Positions 1 through 8,591 of a stretch of DNA of 64,000 nucleotides are shown one piece after another. The stretch's first letter is position 1. Each line of letters begins with the position of its first letter. The notes below the pieces were generated by a model that had not been told where the DNA came from, searched no databases, and worked only from the letters and a program-made list of their open reading frames with translations. The translations under genes and the position numbers were made by a program. Location of the stretch: positions 248,001 to 312,000 of the forward strand of contig CAISYC010000068.1 in NCBI GenBank assembly GCA_903889565.1. The letters are read 5' to 3'. The DNA is from an uncultured beta proteobacterium. GTDB lineage: Bacteria; Pseudomonadota; Gammaproteobacteria; Burkholderiales; SG8-41.

Positions 1-330
1 ATCGAGAATGCGCATGAAGCGCGCGAGCGACAGCAGCACGCCGTCCGCCGGCGGCAGTGCGCCGCCCGAGAGTCCGGTGCCGGCGCCGCGCGCGACCACC
101 GGCACGCGCAGGCGATGGCAGATGCGCAGAATGTCGCGCACCTGTTCTTCACTGTCGGGTAGCGCGACCACCATCGGTAACCGGCGATAGGCCGACAGAC
201 CGTCGCATTCGTATGGCTGCACATCCTCGCGCTCAAACAGCAGCGCCGCGTCCGGCAGCACCCCGGACAATGCGCGCACGACCTCGCGCTGCCGGATCTG
301 GTTGACGGGTTCTGCGACCGGATTTGTCAT
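1..330 (-). CDS. FAD-linked oxidase, GlcD-like (5' part only)
   Basis: The gene runs leftward off the window edge; only the first 110 codons are visible. The ATG is the complement of 328-330. The translated N-terminus reads like the start of glycolate oxidase subunit GlcD or a D-lactate dehydrogenase of the same FAD_binding_4 family: a Tyr-rich YRRLPMVVALP stretch around residues 50-60 is followed by the flavin pyrophosphate-binding segment VARGAGTGLSGGALP around residue 85. In GlcD this subunit oxidises glycolate to glyoxylate together with GlcE and GlcF. The companion subunits would lie outside the window, so glcD itself is not certain; D-lactate or D-2-hydroxyacid dehydrogenases share these motifs. 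The hydroxypyruvate isomerase and tartronate semialdehyde reductase near 19-21 kb would fit glycolate use. Confidence 0.8.
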   Translation of the reverse strand, partial: MTNPVAEPVNQIRQREVVRALSGVLPDAALLFEREDVQPYECDGLSAYRRLPMVVALPDSEEQVRDILRICHRLRVPVVARGAGTGLSGGALPPADGVLLSLARFMRILD

Positions 331-485
331 GCCGGCAGTGTACTACGCCCGCGCCGGCAATCGCTGCGGCGCTGCGCGGTCGTCCGGATGCGAAGCCGGG
401 GCAAGGCGGGTATCATGCGCGCTTGAAAACCACGGCGCGGCCGATGCTGCGCCGGTCAATCAGCCGATATCGAAAGCCATTCATC

Positions 486-1682
486 ATGAGCACAAACACC
501 ACCCGCAAAGGGCCGCTGGCCCCTTATCGCGTAATCGATCTCACCCGCGTGCGCTCGGGGCCGACCTGCGTGCGCCAGTTCGCCGACTGGGGCGCCGATG
601 TGATCAAGATCGAGTCGCCGCCCGGAATGGAACTCGCCGACAGCTGGGGCGACAAACGTCTCGGCCCTGATTTTCAGAACCTGCATCGCAACAAGCGCGC
701 GATGACGCTCAATCTGAAGGATCCGGACGGCATCAAGATATTCCGCAAACTGTCGGACGGCGCCGATGTGGTGGCAGAGAATTTCCGGCCCGATGTGAAA
801 TTCCGTCTCGGCATCGATTACGAGTCGCTGAAGACCACCAATCCCCGTATCGTTTACGCCAGCATTTCCGGCTTCGGTCAGGACGGCCCGTACGTGAAAC
901 GCGCGGGGTTTGATCAGATCACTCAGGGCATGGGCGGGCTGATGATGATTACGGGCGAGCCGGGCACCGGGCCGATGCGCGCCGGTATTGCGGTGTCCGA
1001 TTCGGCGGCCGGCGTTTACTGCGCGCTGGGCGTGATGACGGCGCTTCTGGAACGCGAGCATTCGGGACAGGGCCAGTGGGTGCGCGTGTCGCTGCTGCAG
1101 GCGATGATCGCGCTGTGCGATTTTCAGGCGGCGCGCTGGACGGTGGCAAAGGAAGTGCCGCCGCAGGCCGGCAACGATCACCCGACCGGCATTCCGACTG
1201 GCGTGTTCCCGACTGCCGACGGCTATATCAACATTGCCGCCGGCGGGCAGGCGATGTGGGAGCGTTTGTGCAAGGCGATGAAGGCCGAGCAGCTGATGGC
1301 AGTGCCCGAGTTCAAGGACGCGACGCTGCGTTCGAAGAACCGCAAGCAGGTGAATGCCGCGGTCGCCGAAATCACGCGAACCAAATCGAGCAAGGAATGG
1401 CTGGAGATTTTCGAGGCTGCCGGCACCGCCTGCGGTCCGATCTACAAAATGAACGAGGTCTTCGCCGATCCCCAAGTGCAGCATCTGCACATGGCGGCGC
1501 CGGTGCACCACCCGGTGCTGGGCGACATCGCACTCGTCAACCAGCCGATCGAACTCTCGCGTACGCCGAGCGAAATCCGCACCGTGACGCCGGAGTGCGG
1601 CGAGCACACCGACGAAGTCATGCACGAACTCGGTTACAGCGACGGCGAGATCGCCGACCTGCGCAAGCGTATCGTGATCTGA
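486..1682 (+). CDS. CaiB/BaiF family (class III) CoA-transferase
   Basis: A 398-residue protein of normal family length. It opens with the typical YRVIDLTRVRSGP segment, then a GADVIKIESP nucleotide/CoA-fold strand near residue 36 and a NKRAMTLNLKDP block near 69. These enzymes move CoA between an acyl-CoA donor and a carboxylic acid through an aspartyl-CoA anhydride; the catalytic Asp is most likely Asp172 in the AVSDSAAG motif, close to Asp169 of formyl-CoA transferase. The frame is open upstream to 324, but ATG at 486 is chosen because similarity to the family begins there; no strong Shine-Dalgarno is visible. The gene stands alone, divergent from the glcD-like gene and convergent with the MFS gene. 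The acyl substrate is not predictable. Confidence 0.9.
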   Translation: MSTNTTRKGPLAPYRVIDLTRVRSGPTCVRQFADWGADVIKIESPPGMELADSWGDKRLGPDFQNLHRNKRAMTLNLKDPDGIKIFRKLSDGADVVAENFRPDVKFRLGIDYESLKTTNPRIVYASISGFGQDGPYVKRAGFDQITQGMGGLMMITGEPGTGPMRAGIAVSDSAAGVYCALGVMTALLEREHSGQGQWVRVSLLQAMIALCDFQAARWTVAKEVPPQAGNDHPTGIPTGVFPTADGYINIAAGGQAMWERLCKAMKAEQLMAVPEFKDATLRSKNRKQVNAAVAEITRTKSSKEWLEIFEAAGTACGPIYKMNEVFADPQVQHLHMAAPVHHPVLGDIALVNQPIELSRTPSEIRTVTPECGEHTDEVMHELGYSDGEIADLRKRIVI

Positions 1683-1756
1683 CTGCAAGCGGCGCAGCGC
1701 AAGGGCGTTCCGGCTGGAAAGCTGCAATTACCTGCTGCGCGTCGCGCGATATCCCT

Positions 1757-2890
1757 TCAGCGGCGGTTTTTGCGGCGGCTCAACAGGCCGCCGATCCCCA
1801 TCATCAGCGCATTGATGCAGAACACGGGGAACAAGCCGAGTGCCGATGCGATGAAACCGAACAACGCCGGACCAGCCGCGCGCATGAGATTGTTCACCGT
1901 CAGGCGCAGGCCCAGCGTTTCGCCGGAGCGCCCCTCGGCGGAGCGACTGAACAACAGGATCGTCGTAATCGGCTGGCCGACGCCCATGCCGATGCCGAAC
2001 AGGAAGGCCACCGCCGCAAGCATTACTGTGTTACCGGCAAACGGCACCAGCATGAATCCGGCCGCCGCGCAGTAAAACGCATTGGCAAGCAAACGGTCCT
2101 CGCCCAAGCGCTCGATCAGGCGCGGCAAAACAAATCGGACGGTGAACTGTGCCGCGGCCAGTGTCGCCAGCACCGCGCCCACCGCCGAGGCGGTGAGGCC
2201 GATCTGATGGCCGTAGATCGGCAGATAAAACTGAAAAAGATCGGTGCCGAGTTTCACCAGGCTGCTGGTAATCAGCATCGGCCACAGACTGCGGTCCGCC
2301 AGCAGCGCCAGCATCGGCGCGGCGGGCGCATCGCGTTTTCGCTTGCCGCCGGGCAATCGATGGCCCCAGCACAGCAGCAGCGCGGCGGACAACACCGACA
2401 AGGTCACGATCACGAGGCAGGCGTCGGCGTGTCCGGCGTGATCGATAGCGAAGCCGCCTATCAGCGGGCCGATAAAATTCGATGCCGAACCCAGCAGGCT
2501 GAAGGTGCTGAAGTTTTGCGCGCGTTTTTCGGGCGCACTCAAAAGGCCGACCAGATTCTGCACATTCACCAGATAGAGCGCGAAGGACAGGCCGACCAGC
2601 GCCGCCGCGGCGTAAAGCGCGGCGAGTTCATGCACAAAATACGGAGTCACCAGTCCGATGGCGCCGCTGATGATGCTCAGCGTCAGCGGCAGGCGCGGAC
2701 CAAGGCGGTCGGAAAGCGTGCCGATCGGCCACGACAGCAACAGCGGGAACAGGTTGAACATCACCGCCAGCATGCCGACCGCAAAGGGTTGCGCGCCGAG
2801 CGACAGTGCATACAGAGAAAACACCATGCGCGCCGCGGTCCACGTCACGGCGAGCAGCAAGGTGAGGGCGAAGGTCAGAAACAGGGGCAT
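1757..2890 (-). CDS. MFS transporter
   Basis: Major facilitator superfamily inner-membrane carrier of 377 residues with about 12 hydrophobic segments. A motif A-like loop, GTLSDRLGPRLP, follows the second helix, as in the family. The start is placed at ATG 2890 (MPLFLTFALT), directly before the first membrane helix; a TTG eight codons upstream is also in frame but less likely. It is the last gene of a leftward group: FrsA-like hydrolase, Bug receptor, then this carrier 47 bp later. It may import or export the compound handled by those genes, but that is inference. The protein is slightly short, typical of small drug- or metabolite-type MFS members. Confidence 0.85.
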   Translation of the reverse strand: MPLFLTFALTLLLAVTWTAARMVFSLYALSLGAQPFAVGMLAVMFNLFPLLLSWPIGTLSDRLGPRLPLTLSIISGAIGLVTPYFVHELAALYAAAALVGLSFALYLVNVQNLVGLLSAPEKRAQNFSTFSLLGSASNFIGPLIGGFAIDHAGHADACLVIVTLSVLSAALLLCWGHRLPGGKRKRDAPAAPMLALLADRSLWPMLITSSLVKLGTDLFQFYLPIYGHQIGLTASAVGAVLATLAAAQFTVRFVLPRLIERLGEDRLLANAFYCAAAGFMLVPFAGNTVMLAAVAFLFGIGMGVGQPITTILLFSRSAEGRSGETLGLRLTVNNLMRAAGPALFGFIASALGLFPVFCINALMMGIGGLLSRRKNRR

Positions 2891-2937
2891 GGCTCGGTTC
2901 CGACCCGCCGGCAATTGATGAATTGACGCGGACGGCG

Positions 2938-3921
2938 CTACAGATCCTGCTGCATTTTCGCGTCGAGTATGATTTTGCGGAAACGCTCGACATCGCGACG
3001 CACGACCTCGGCGAATTGCTCCGGCGTGCCGGTGACGATTTCGAAGCCCTGCGAGGTCAGTTTGCTGCGGGTTTCGGGCTGATTGACGAGTTGGGCGATT
3101 TCCCGGTTATAGGCGTTGACGATTGCCGCGGGCGTTTTGGGCGGCGCAAAGATGCCGTACCACATGGTGATGTCGTAGCCGGGCAGGCCGCTCTCCGCAA
3201 GCGTGGGAATATTGCCCAGCATCGGGTCGCGGCGCGCGCCGGTGACGCCGAGTATTTTCAGTTTGCCGGCATCGGCCTGCGCGCCGACCCCGCTGTAGGG
3301 GGTCAACACGAAATGCGATTCGCCGGAAATGACCGCGATGACCGCCGGCGCGCCGCCTTTATAGGGCACGTTGTTCAAATCGACGCCGGCCATTATTTTG
3401 ATCGCGTTGGTGGCGATTTCGCCGGTGGCGCCGGCAATCGCAACATTGATCGAGCCGGGCGATTTCCTGGCGATCGCGATGATGTCGCGGATCGAATCGG
3501 CCGGAAATTTCGGATAGGCGGCAAGCACCAGTTGCGTCTCGAAGACGTTGATGACGGGCACGCAATCGCGCACCACATCGTAGGAGAGCTTGCGGTAGAG
3601 CGTGGCATTGACCGCGTGCGTGCCGGTATTGCCGACTGCCAGCGTGCTGCCGTCGGCCGCGGCGTGCGCCACGAACTCGCCGGCGGTCACGCCGTTCGCG
3701 CTGGCCTTGTTGTCGACGACCACGGTTTGATGCAGCACCTCGCCGAGTTTCGGCGCGATGACCCGTGCCAGGTAATCGTTCGGTCCGGCGGCGGCGTTGG
3801 GCACCACGATCAGCACCGGTTTTTTCGGCACCAGCGATGCGAGGCTTTGCGCGCCCGCGTGCACCGGCAGCAGGGCTGCCATGGCCAGAATGAGCGGCGA
3901 GCAGCGTTTGAATGTTTTCAT
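2938..3921 (-). CDS. Bug-family tripartite tricarboxylate transporter substrate-binding protein
   Basis: A 327-residue periplasmic receptor of the TctC/Bug family. A lysine-rich start and hydrophobic h-region end at a likely signal-peptidase site after HAGAQ. The Bug signatures follow: IVVPNAAAGPNDYLAR (substrate loop 1), DNKASANGVTAG (loop 2), NNVPYKGG and IPTLAESGLPGYD. In loop 1 the usual Pro-Gly-Gly is replaced by Ala-Ala-Gly. ATG 3921 is preferred over the adjacent in-frame ATG 3927 because a GAGGGAG Shine-Dalgarno lies about six bases before it. It follows the FrsA-like hydrolase by 75 bp on the same strand and probably shares its transcript. No TctA/TctB membrane partners are present. 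Ligand unknown, probably a carboxylate. Confidence 0.93.
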   Translation of the reverse strand: MKTFKRCSPLILAMAALLPVHAGAQSLASLVPKKPVLIVVPNAAAGPNDYLARVIAPKLGEVLHQTVVVDNKASANGVTAGEFVAHAAADGSTLAVGNTGTHAVNATLYRKLSYDVVRDCVPVINVFETQLVLAAYPKFPADSIRDIIAIARKSPGSINVAIAGATGEIATNAIKIMAGVDLNNVPYKGGAPAVIAVISGESHFVLTPYSGVGAQADAGKLKILGVTGARRDPMLGNIPTLAESGLPGYDITMWYGIFAPPKTPAAIVNAYNREIAQLVNQPETRSKLTSQGFEIVTGTPEQFAEVVRRDVERFRKIILDAKMQQDL

Positions 3922-3996
3922 TTTCATCTCCCTCACGGCATGCAAACTGCAGATCGTGCGGCCGTCAAGCGGCCGTCCGACGACGCAAAACATTTT

Positions 3997-5226
3997 CTAG
4001 AAGTAAGCCTGTCCGGGCTTGATCGGCGGCACCCACTCGCAGTCGCCCCAGGGGCCGTCGCCGTTTTCGCGGATGTAGGCGATGCGCCCCTTTTTCCTGG
4101 GCACGCGCCTGCCGGTGAACAGGGCTTTCAGCCAGTCGAACACATACTCGTGACAGTCGAGGCCGCCGAAATTCGGCAGGGCCCACAATGGATGATACTG
4201 GTTTTCGACTACCCACATTTCCTTCGGCACCCTGATGTCGCCAAACGCCTCGACCGCGTCTTCGAGCGGGCACAGCGGGTCGAATTCGCCGGTCACCAGT
4301 AACGTCGGCGCCTTGATTTTTTCGAGATGACCGCGCACCGTCATCTGCTGCGCGACCTCGCGGTCGAATTTCTCCTCGTCCTCATAGCCCGCCATGTACA
4401 TGAACATCTGCTTGAAGCGCGGCGAGCACTGGGTAAAGATGGTGTTGTTCGGATTAAAGCAGGCGACCGAACTCACCACTGCGGCGGCGCGGCTGTCGTA
4501 GCTCGACAGGCGCAATGACCAGTAACTGCCCATGCTGATGCCGTAGATGGCGATTTTCTTTTTGTCCACTTCCTTGCGTTTCATCAGATAACTGATGACC
4601 GCGGCGCCCGCCCGCTCGTAGTTGTCGCCGACCGAGCGGATTTTCTGCATGTTCGAATTGCCCTGGCCGGGGCCGTCCATCGCGATAACGTGAAAGCCGC
4701 GCGCAATCCCGGCGTTGACCGCGGCGCGCGGGTAGGCTTCCTTGGTCATGTCCATGCCGGGCACGAACAGCACCACCGGCGCCTTGCGCCGGTCCGGCAG
4801 CAGATGGAACAGGCAGGAGATCGTCTTGCCGTCGTCGAACGGCACCTCCACGCGCTCGATCGGGTAGCTGGCGACCTTGCTGCGCAGATCGACCATTTCG
4901 GAAAGTTTTTTCCACAGATATTTCTTGACCGGATGATTGTCGTAATAAATCGGGTGTTGCGCCCAGCGATAGGACTCGATGGCCTGATCATAGTGATAGC
5001 AGGCGGTTTCGTTGGCGCCCAGCGCGTGCGCGCGTTTGGCGAGCTTTTCGTGCTTCTCGGCGGCCTCCCGCCAGACTTTCGGCAGCATCCGGTAATTGCG
5101 CGCGCGTTTGCCCGCGGGCACCTCCAGATCATCGCGCTCGAAGTTCTGCACGCGGCCCCGGATATTCAACGCGAGGTCGAGCATCCATTGTTGATCGTCA
5201 CGTTTTGTTCTCAGTTTTCGAATCAT
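3997..5226 (-). CDS. FrsA/DUF1100-like alpha/beta hydrolase with helical N-terminal domain
   Basis: A 409-residue cytosolic serine hydrolase. The first ~120 residues are helical and rich in Tyr/Trp, as in FrsA and 2,6-dihydroxypseudooxynicotine hydrolase. The core carries VLFVPGMDM (oxyanion region, near 152), MDGPGQGNS near 183, the nucleophile elbow GISMGS with Ser231, an acid Asp316 in GEFDPLCP and a probable His345 in NQYHPLW. It therefore has a full catalytic triad and may cleave a C-C bond or an ester. It heads the leftward hydrolase-Bug-MFS group. A second member of the same architecture lies at 34032-35282, also beside a Bug receptor. Start ATG 5226 has a weak AGAGAAC Shine-Dalgarno. 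No signal peptide is seen. Confidence 0.88.
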   Translation of the reverse strand: MIRKLRTKRDDQQWMLDLALNIRGRVQNFERDDLEVPAGKRARNYRMLPKVWREAAEKHEKLAKRAHALGANETACYHYDQAIESYRWAQHPIYYDNHPVKKYLWKKLSEMVDLRSKVASYPIERVEVPFDDGKTISCLFHLLPDRRKAPVVLFVPGMDMTKEAYPRAAVNAGIARGFHVIAMDGPGQGNSNMQKIRSVGDNYERAGAAVISYLMKRKEVDKKKIAIYGISMGSYWSLRLSSYDSRAAAVVSSVACFNPNNTIFTQCSPRFKQMFMYMAGYEDEEKFDREVAQQMTVRGHLEKIKAPTLLVTGEFDPLCPLEDAVEAFGDIRVPKEMWVVENQYHPLWALPNFGGLDCHEYVFDWLKALFTGRRVPRKKGRIAYIRENGDGPWGDCEWVPPIKPGQAYF

Positions 5227-5649
5227 TTTTGTTCTCTTTTGTATGGATAGTCTGAAACGACACTGCTCGTTCGGGAATTGTCGCGTCGCCCCGCGCTGTC
5301 CTCACCGCGCAAGCACGCTCCTCCGTTGGTGTTTTGCCGTCGCCCGCAACGTTCGCGCCTGAATTGACCGGCACTGTTTTTTTTTTGAATCCGGACTTTG
5401 CGGGAAGAGGCAAGGGTAGCCGAAGGGTTGCGGATTTTCAATCCGCCGGCATCGGCTGGCAGGCGCAGCGTTGGCAATCAATACCGGCAGGCAAGTCCGG
5501 TGGCGTCAGCCCGCGACGCGACCCGCTCGGCGCGGGGATTGTTATATTCGATCGGGGGCATGGCAGAGCGCCAATCCGGCTAACCCGGCGTGCTCTTCTC
5601 GATGAATCGTCGGCGTTGAAAGGCGGAATTCGCCTTGCGGGGACACGAA
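5227..5649. other. Intergenic stretch without a supported gene
   Basis: About 420 bp between the hydrolase start and the end of the small Cys-rich gene. ORFs in several frames lack a recognisable domain and a good Shine-Dalgarno. A run of 11 T's at 5373-5383 is not preceded by a stem, so it is not a convincing terminator. The hydrolase promoter should lie here, but no clear -35/-10 pair was recognised. Confidence 0.5.
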
Positions 5650-5856
5650 TCAGGCCATTTGGACAACGGCAGCTGTGGCTAATTGAGTCGCCCGTACCCG
5701 CACGAAGCGCATTTCGCATCGTTTGCCGGAAACTTCGCGCACGGCCATGTATGGGAAGGGCTGTCCCTTGAAACCCATTCTGCTGCAGCCACGCGGAAAG
5801 CCAGGATCGTGCGTAACGTAAAAATGAACGCAGTCTTTACAGGTTTCACCCAGCAT
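5650..5856 (-). CDS. Small conserved Cys-rich protein
   Basis: A 68-residue protein with the pattern CKDC-HFYVTHDPGFPRGC and a later SGKRC, that is four spaced cysteines plus His in a compact module that may bind zinc. The arrangement resembles small bacterial proteins often labelled, probably wrongly, uracil-DNA glycosylase; I recall that family from memory only. ATG 5856 is chosen over ATG 5889 because GGAG sits six bases upstream of it and the conserved part begins right after. It is flanked by long apparently empty regions and appears monocistronic. Function unknown. Confidence 0.65.
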   Translation of the reverse strand: MLGETCKDCVHFYVTHDPGFPRGCSRMGFKGQPFPYMAVREVSGKRCEMRFVRVRATQLATAAVVQMA

Positions 5857-6244
5857 GGCCGGCTCCAAAAAAGTTCTCCAAGACTGCATTGTGAATTTTC
5901 GAGCAGTTGTTCAAAGTCAGGAGCAACAGGCGTTTTCACAGTCACTTTGGAAGTTGGCGCAGGAGAATTGCGCCCGGGTGAGCGCCGCCGGCAAACCTTG
6001 GGAGGCAGACCGGGGCAAGCAGTATTTTTTCCGCCGCCGGTTAAACATCGTCAACAGCAGGCGACGGCGGCCGTTCAGCCCGCCCCAAGGCCGAAATTGA
6101 CCTATCTCAAGGTATCCGCGCGCGGACGGGCTTATTGTCAGTAACAACAGCGTCAGCCGGATTCCATGCCCTGCCTTTTAAAGCAACCGCACCGGCGGAT
6201 GCAGAACCCGGCGTTCAATGCCGCTGCCAACAGGATGATTCGCC
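5857..6244. other. Intergenic stretch without a supported gene
   Basis: Nearly 390 bp between two divergent genes (small Cys-rich protein and UspA). The overlapping ORFs on both strands show no conserved domain, and none has a good ribosome site. The region should contain both promoters, but I could not place them with confidence. Confidence 0.45.
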
Positions 6245-6694
6245 ATGCATAACCATATTCTTGTTCCCACCGACGGGTCGGAACTTTCCAATCAAGCCAT
6301 CGCGCATGCAATCGAATTCGCCAAGGCGTTCGGCGCAAAGCTCACGCTGCTGAATGTTCTTGAAGAATTTTATTTGCACATTGTGTATGAAGGCTTTGAG
6401 GTGCCGGACAAGGCCGCCTTGAAGAAGAAATACCGGGAGAGCCAGGCGGCCACTGCAAAGCGCATTCTTGATCCGGCAAAACAACTAGTCGTCGCCGCCG
6501 GACTGCAGTGCGATGCGGTGACGCTCACGAGCGACTCGCCCTGCGAGGCAATCATCAAGCAGGCCCGCAAATCCAAATGCGACCTGATTATCATGGCATC
6601 TCACGGTCGCAAGGGCCTGCAGGCATTGCTGCTGGGCAGCGAAACGGTCAAGGTGCTTACACACTCAAAAATTCCGGTGCTGGTCTGCCGATAG
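6245..6694 (+). CDS. Universal stress protein, UspA family
   Basis: A 149-residue single-domain Usp. It begins with the family strand HILVPTDGSELS, has the expected alternating helices and strands, and ends with the nucleotide-binding signature SHGRKGLQALLLGSET, matching G-2x-G-9x-G-S/T, followed by the terminal strand IPVLVCR. The intact motif suggests an ATP-binding member (MJ0577-like) rather than the non-binding UspA type. It acts in the cytosol under nutrient, oxidative or redox stress; the exact role is not fixed by sequence. A weak AGGA lies before the start. It is apparently monocistronic, followed after 115 bp by a possible small membrane peptide. Confidence 0.92.
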   Translation: MHNHILVPTDGSELSNQAIAHAIEFAKAFGAKLTLLNVLEEFYLHIVYEGFEVPDKAALKKKYRESQAATAKRILDPAKQLVVAAGLQCDAVTLTSDSPCEAIIKQARKSKCDLIIMASHGRKGLQALLLGSETVKVLTHSKIPVLVCR

Positions 6695-6809
6695 GCACCG
6701 CGAGAGCGGCGTGGCCGAAGGCGGCGGGTTTGATGGTTTTCGCGATGTCTTCGGGTGGCTGTTGAAAAAGGCGTCAGGTTCAGGAAATATTCATTGGCAA
6801 GGATCAATC

Positions 6810-6944
6810 ATGATTGCATCCTATGGTCCCGGACAACGGTCGGACGTCTACTCCGCAATAACCGCGCGTTTGATCGTTGCGATTGCGGCGATCGGTGGAT
6901 TGCTTATTTTCTGGATGGTGCTGCGGGAATTCATGGCGGGGTGA
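6810..6944 (+). CDS. Possible 44-residue single-span membrane peptide
   Basis: A short ORF starting at ATG 6810, with AAGGA six bases before the start. After ten polar residues the product has one hydrophobic span (LIVAIAAIGGLLIFWMVL) and a short charged tail. No family is recognised. Shortness makes chance coding possible; the ribosome site and clean transmembrane helix are the only support. Confidence 0.4.
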   Translation: MIASYGPGQRSDVYSAITARLIVAIAAIGGLLIFWMVLREFMAG

Positions 6945-7101
6945 GCGGGCAGTAGTCGTTGCCGAAATACAGGCGCTGAGTCGGCGTGCAACCGGTCCGC
7001 CGACAAAATCTGTTTGCCGGCCCTCGCAAATACCAAAACGGGCGGCCGCTATTGGTCGATGAGAACCGACGGGCGATGCGAAATGTTTCGAAGTCGTTGA
7101 A

Positions 7102-7377
7102 CTATTGCCGGTGCACCAGCGGCGCTGAAGGGGCCACCTGCACGGGCGTGCCGGGGGCGACCGGGGTTACCGGGGCAACGGGCGTGACAATCACATTCTG
7201 CGGCGCTGCCACGCGCGGCGGCGCATAGGCGCTTTGCAGAACACAATCCGGTCCGTTAACCTGCATGCAGGCCGGATTCGCATCGGGCAGACTTTCGGGG
7301 TTGGCGGCAATGACCTCGGCAGCCGATGAACCAAACAGCACCAGATACACAATCACGGATAAAGTTTTTCGCGTCAT
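7102..7377 (-). CDS. Small secreted Pro/Val-rich protein
   Basis: A 91-residue protein with a clear Sec signal (MTRKTLSVIVYLVLFG, likely cut after VIAA). The mature part is short, has two cysteines (ACMQVNGPDC) that could form a disulphide, and ends in a low-complexity PVAPVTPVAPGTPV tail. ATG 7377 has GGGAG six bases upstream. No family recognised. Same strand as the PLDc_N and SYLF genes, upstream of which lie more envelope genes. Confidence 0.6.
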   Translation of the reverse strand: MTRKTLSVIVYLVLFGSSAAEVIAANPESLPDANPACMQVNGPDCVLQSAYAPPRVAAPQNVIVTPVAPVTPVAPGTPVQVAPSAPLVHRQ

Positions 7378-7455
7378 GGCGGTCTCCCTGAAAAGCAGGA
7401 TGATGCCCCGCCAGCGCCATGCAGTCGGTGCGACAACGAACAATGCCGGCGTCGC

Positions 7456-7644
7456 TCAGCCGGCATTTCTCGGGCCGAGAAAATACCAAAGTATCAGGCC
7501 CAGCAGCGGCAACACCACGACCGCGACAATCCAGATCAATTTCTTTTCGTTGGAAACGGGGCTCTGAAAAATATTGATAATCGCGATGATGTCGCCGATC
7601 AGTACGAGCAGGCCCCAGAGACCGTTATAGCCCACATCCATCAT
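7456..7644 (-). CDS. PLDc_N domain small membrane protein
   Basis: A 62-residue protein with two transmembrane helices: GLLVLIGDIIAIINIF, then LIWIVAVVVLPLLGLILWYFLG. The second has the hallmark W-x6-P-x2-G-x3-Y-F-x-G pattern of the PLDc_N (cardiolipin synthase N-terminal) domain, here without any phospholipase D catalytic domain. Such stand-alone proteins are common and of unknown function at the inner membrane. Two consecutive ATG codons at the start are preceded by AAGGA. Confidence 0.8.
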   Translation of the reverse strand: MMDVGYNGLWGLLVLIGDIIAIINIFQSPVSNEKKLIWIVAVVVLPLLGLILWYFLGPRNAG

Positions 7645-7780
7645 GGTTACATTCCTTTGCCACTACATTGACGATCGGTGATCGGTCCTGACAATGCGCC
7701 AGCCTGTATGCCGGTGCATCGTGCTGCGCAGCCATTGGGGGCGGCGGTGCCGCTGCCGCGCCCATGCCGGCAAAAGGATG

Positions 7781-8344
7781 TTATTTCTTCTTGATGCGGG
7801 AAATTTTGGTGCCCTCGATGCTAAGGCTCACCATCAGGCCCTGCTGGTCGAAAATGAAACCGTAAGCGTCGCCCTTCAGCGTCGAAGAGCTCAGGTTCTT
7901 GGCCACACCCTCGTCGACGAACACCACCGTCGGGCCGACGCCGATTTCCCAGCCGTGCGACTGATGCAGATATTTCACGGCCTTGTCGCTCATCAGAAAC
8001 AGGACATATCCGTAGGACTGCGCCCCGGCCTGCCAGCCCCATGAGGCGGTGACGGAATTGAAATAATCCACCTTCGTTTGTTCCGTGAGGACGCCTTCAC
8101 CGTATGCGCCGCCGAATATCAGGCCGGCCTTGATGATTTTCGGGAACACGAGCACGGCTTTGGCTTTCTTCGAAATATCTTCGGCGAGACGATTGGTCTT
8201 GTACAGATCCTGCAGGGCCTGGCCTGCGTCCCTGTTGAGTGCCTCGACTCCCTCCGCGTTTGCCGCGCCGCTCATGCCGCCCAGCGCGAACGTGCCTGCC
8301 GCCAGAAACATGAATGACAGTAAATTGCGTCGTATATTTTTCAT
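7781..8344 (-). CDS. SYLF/Ysc84-domain lipid-binding secreted protein
   Basis: A 187-residue protein with a signal peptide (basic MKNIRRN then a hydrophobic run, cut near ANAEG). It is followed by a full SYLF domain: KAKAVLVFPKIIKAGLIFGGAYGEGVL near 60-85, WGWQAGAQSYGYVLFLMSD near 105-120, and a glycine-rich C-terminal YGFIFDQQGLMVSLSIEGTKI. In eukaryotes the domain binds phosphoinositides; bacterial secreted versions are linked to envelope stress but have no settled role. AAGGATTCGAAA before ATG 8344 is a good ribosome site. Confidence 0.9.
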   Translation of the reverse strand: MKNIRRNLLSFMFLAAGTFALGGMSGAANAEGVEALNRDAGQALQDLYKTNRLAEDISKKAKAVLVFPKIIKAGLIFGGAYGEGVLTEQTKVDYFNSVTASWGWQAGAQSYGYVLFLMSDKAVKYLHQSHGWEIGVGPTVVFVDEGVAKNLSSSTLKGDAYGFIFDQQGLMVSLSIEGTKISRIKKK

Positions 8345-8591
8345 TTTCGAATCCTTTGGTTGATTCCTGAATAGATGCCGATACCCGATCGGCTACGCCG
8401 TGCCCTTGGTTGCGCGAGCATACTAAAGCGCAAATCGCGGATGCTCTGTGCGATAGCGAACAGACGTTGCAATGCCGTCGGCGGAATCTCCGGGCCTTGT
8501 CGCATCCGGCAGGCGCGTGGCGCGCCCAATGCGATTGCAGTGCCCGTCTGCCGTCAATAGCCAGGGCGCGGGTTGCGCGCCGGCCCTATTG

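Noticed and set aside
456-1727. Long antisense frame (423 residues) across the first CoA-transferase gene
   Set aside because: High-GC shadow: Arg/His/Ala-rich composition, no domain, opposite a clear CaiB/BaiF protein.
1076-2926. Long plus-strand frame (616 residues) spanning the CoA-transferase and the MFS gene
   Set aside because: Gln/Arg/His-rich product without domains, overlapping two well-supported genes.
2923-4302. Long plus-strand frame (459 residues) opposite the Bug and hydrolase genes
   Set aside because: Shadow of the leftward Bug receptor; composition is abnormal and no family is recognised.
5373-5383. Run of T's as a possible terminator
   Set aside because: No GC-rich stem precedes it, and no plus-strand gene ends there.
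5334-5771. 145-residue plus-strand ORF in the gap after the FrsA-like hydrolase
   Set aside because: No domain or good ribosome site, and its end overlaps the small Cys-rich gene on the other strand.
7140-7200. Short GGGG-ACCGGGG-type repeats resembling a small array
   Set aside because: They encode the Pro/Val-rich tail of the secreted protein at 7102-7377; unit length is only six to nine bases with no spacers, so not CRISPR.
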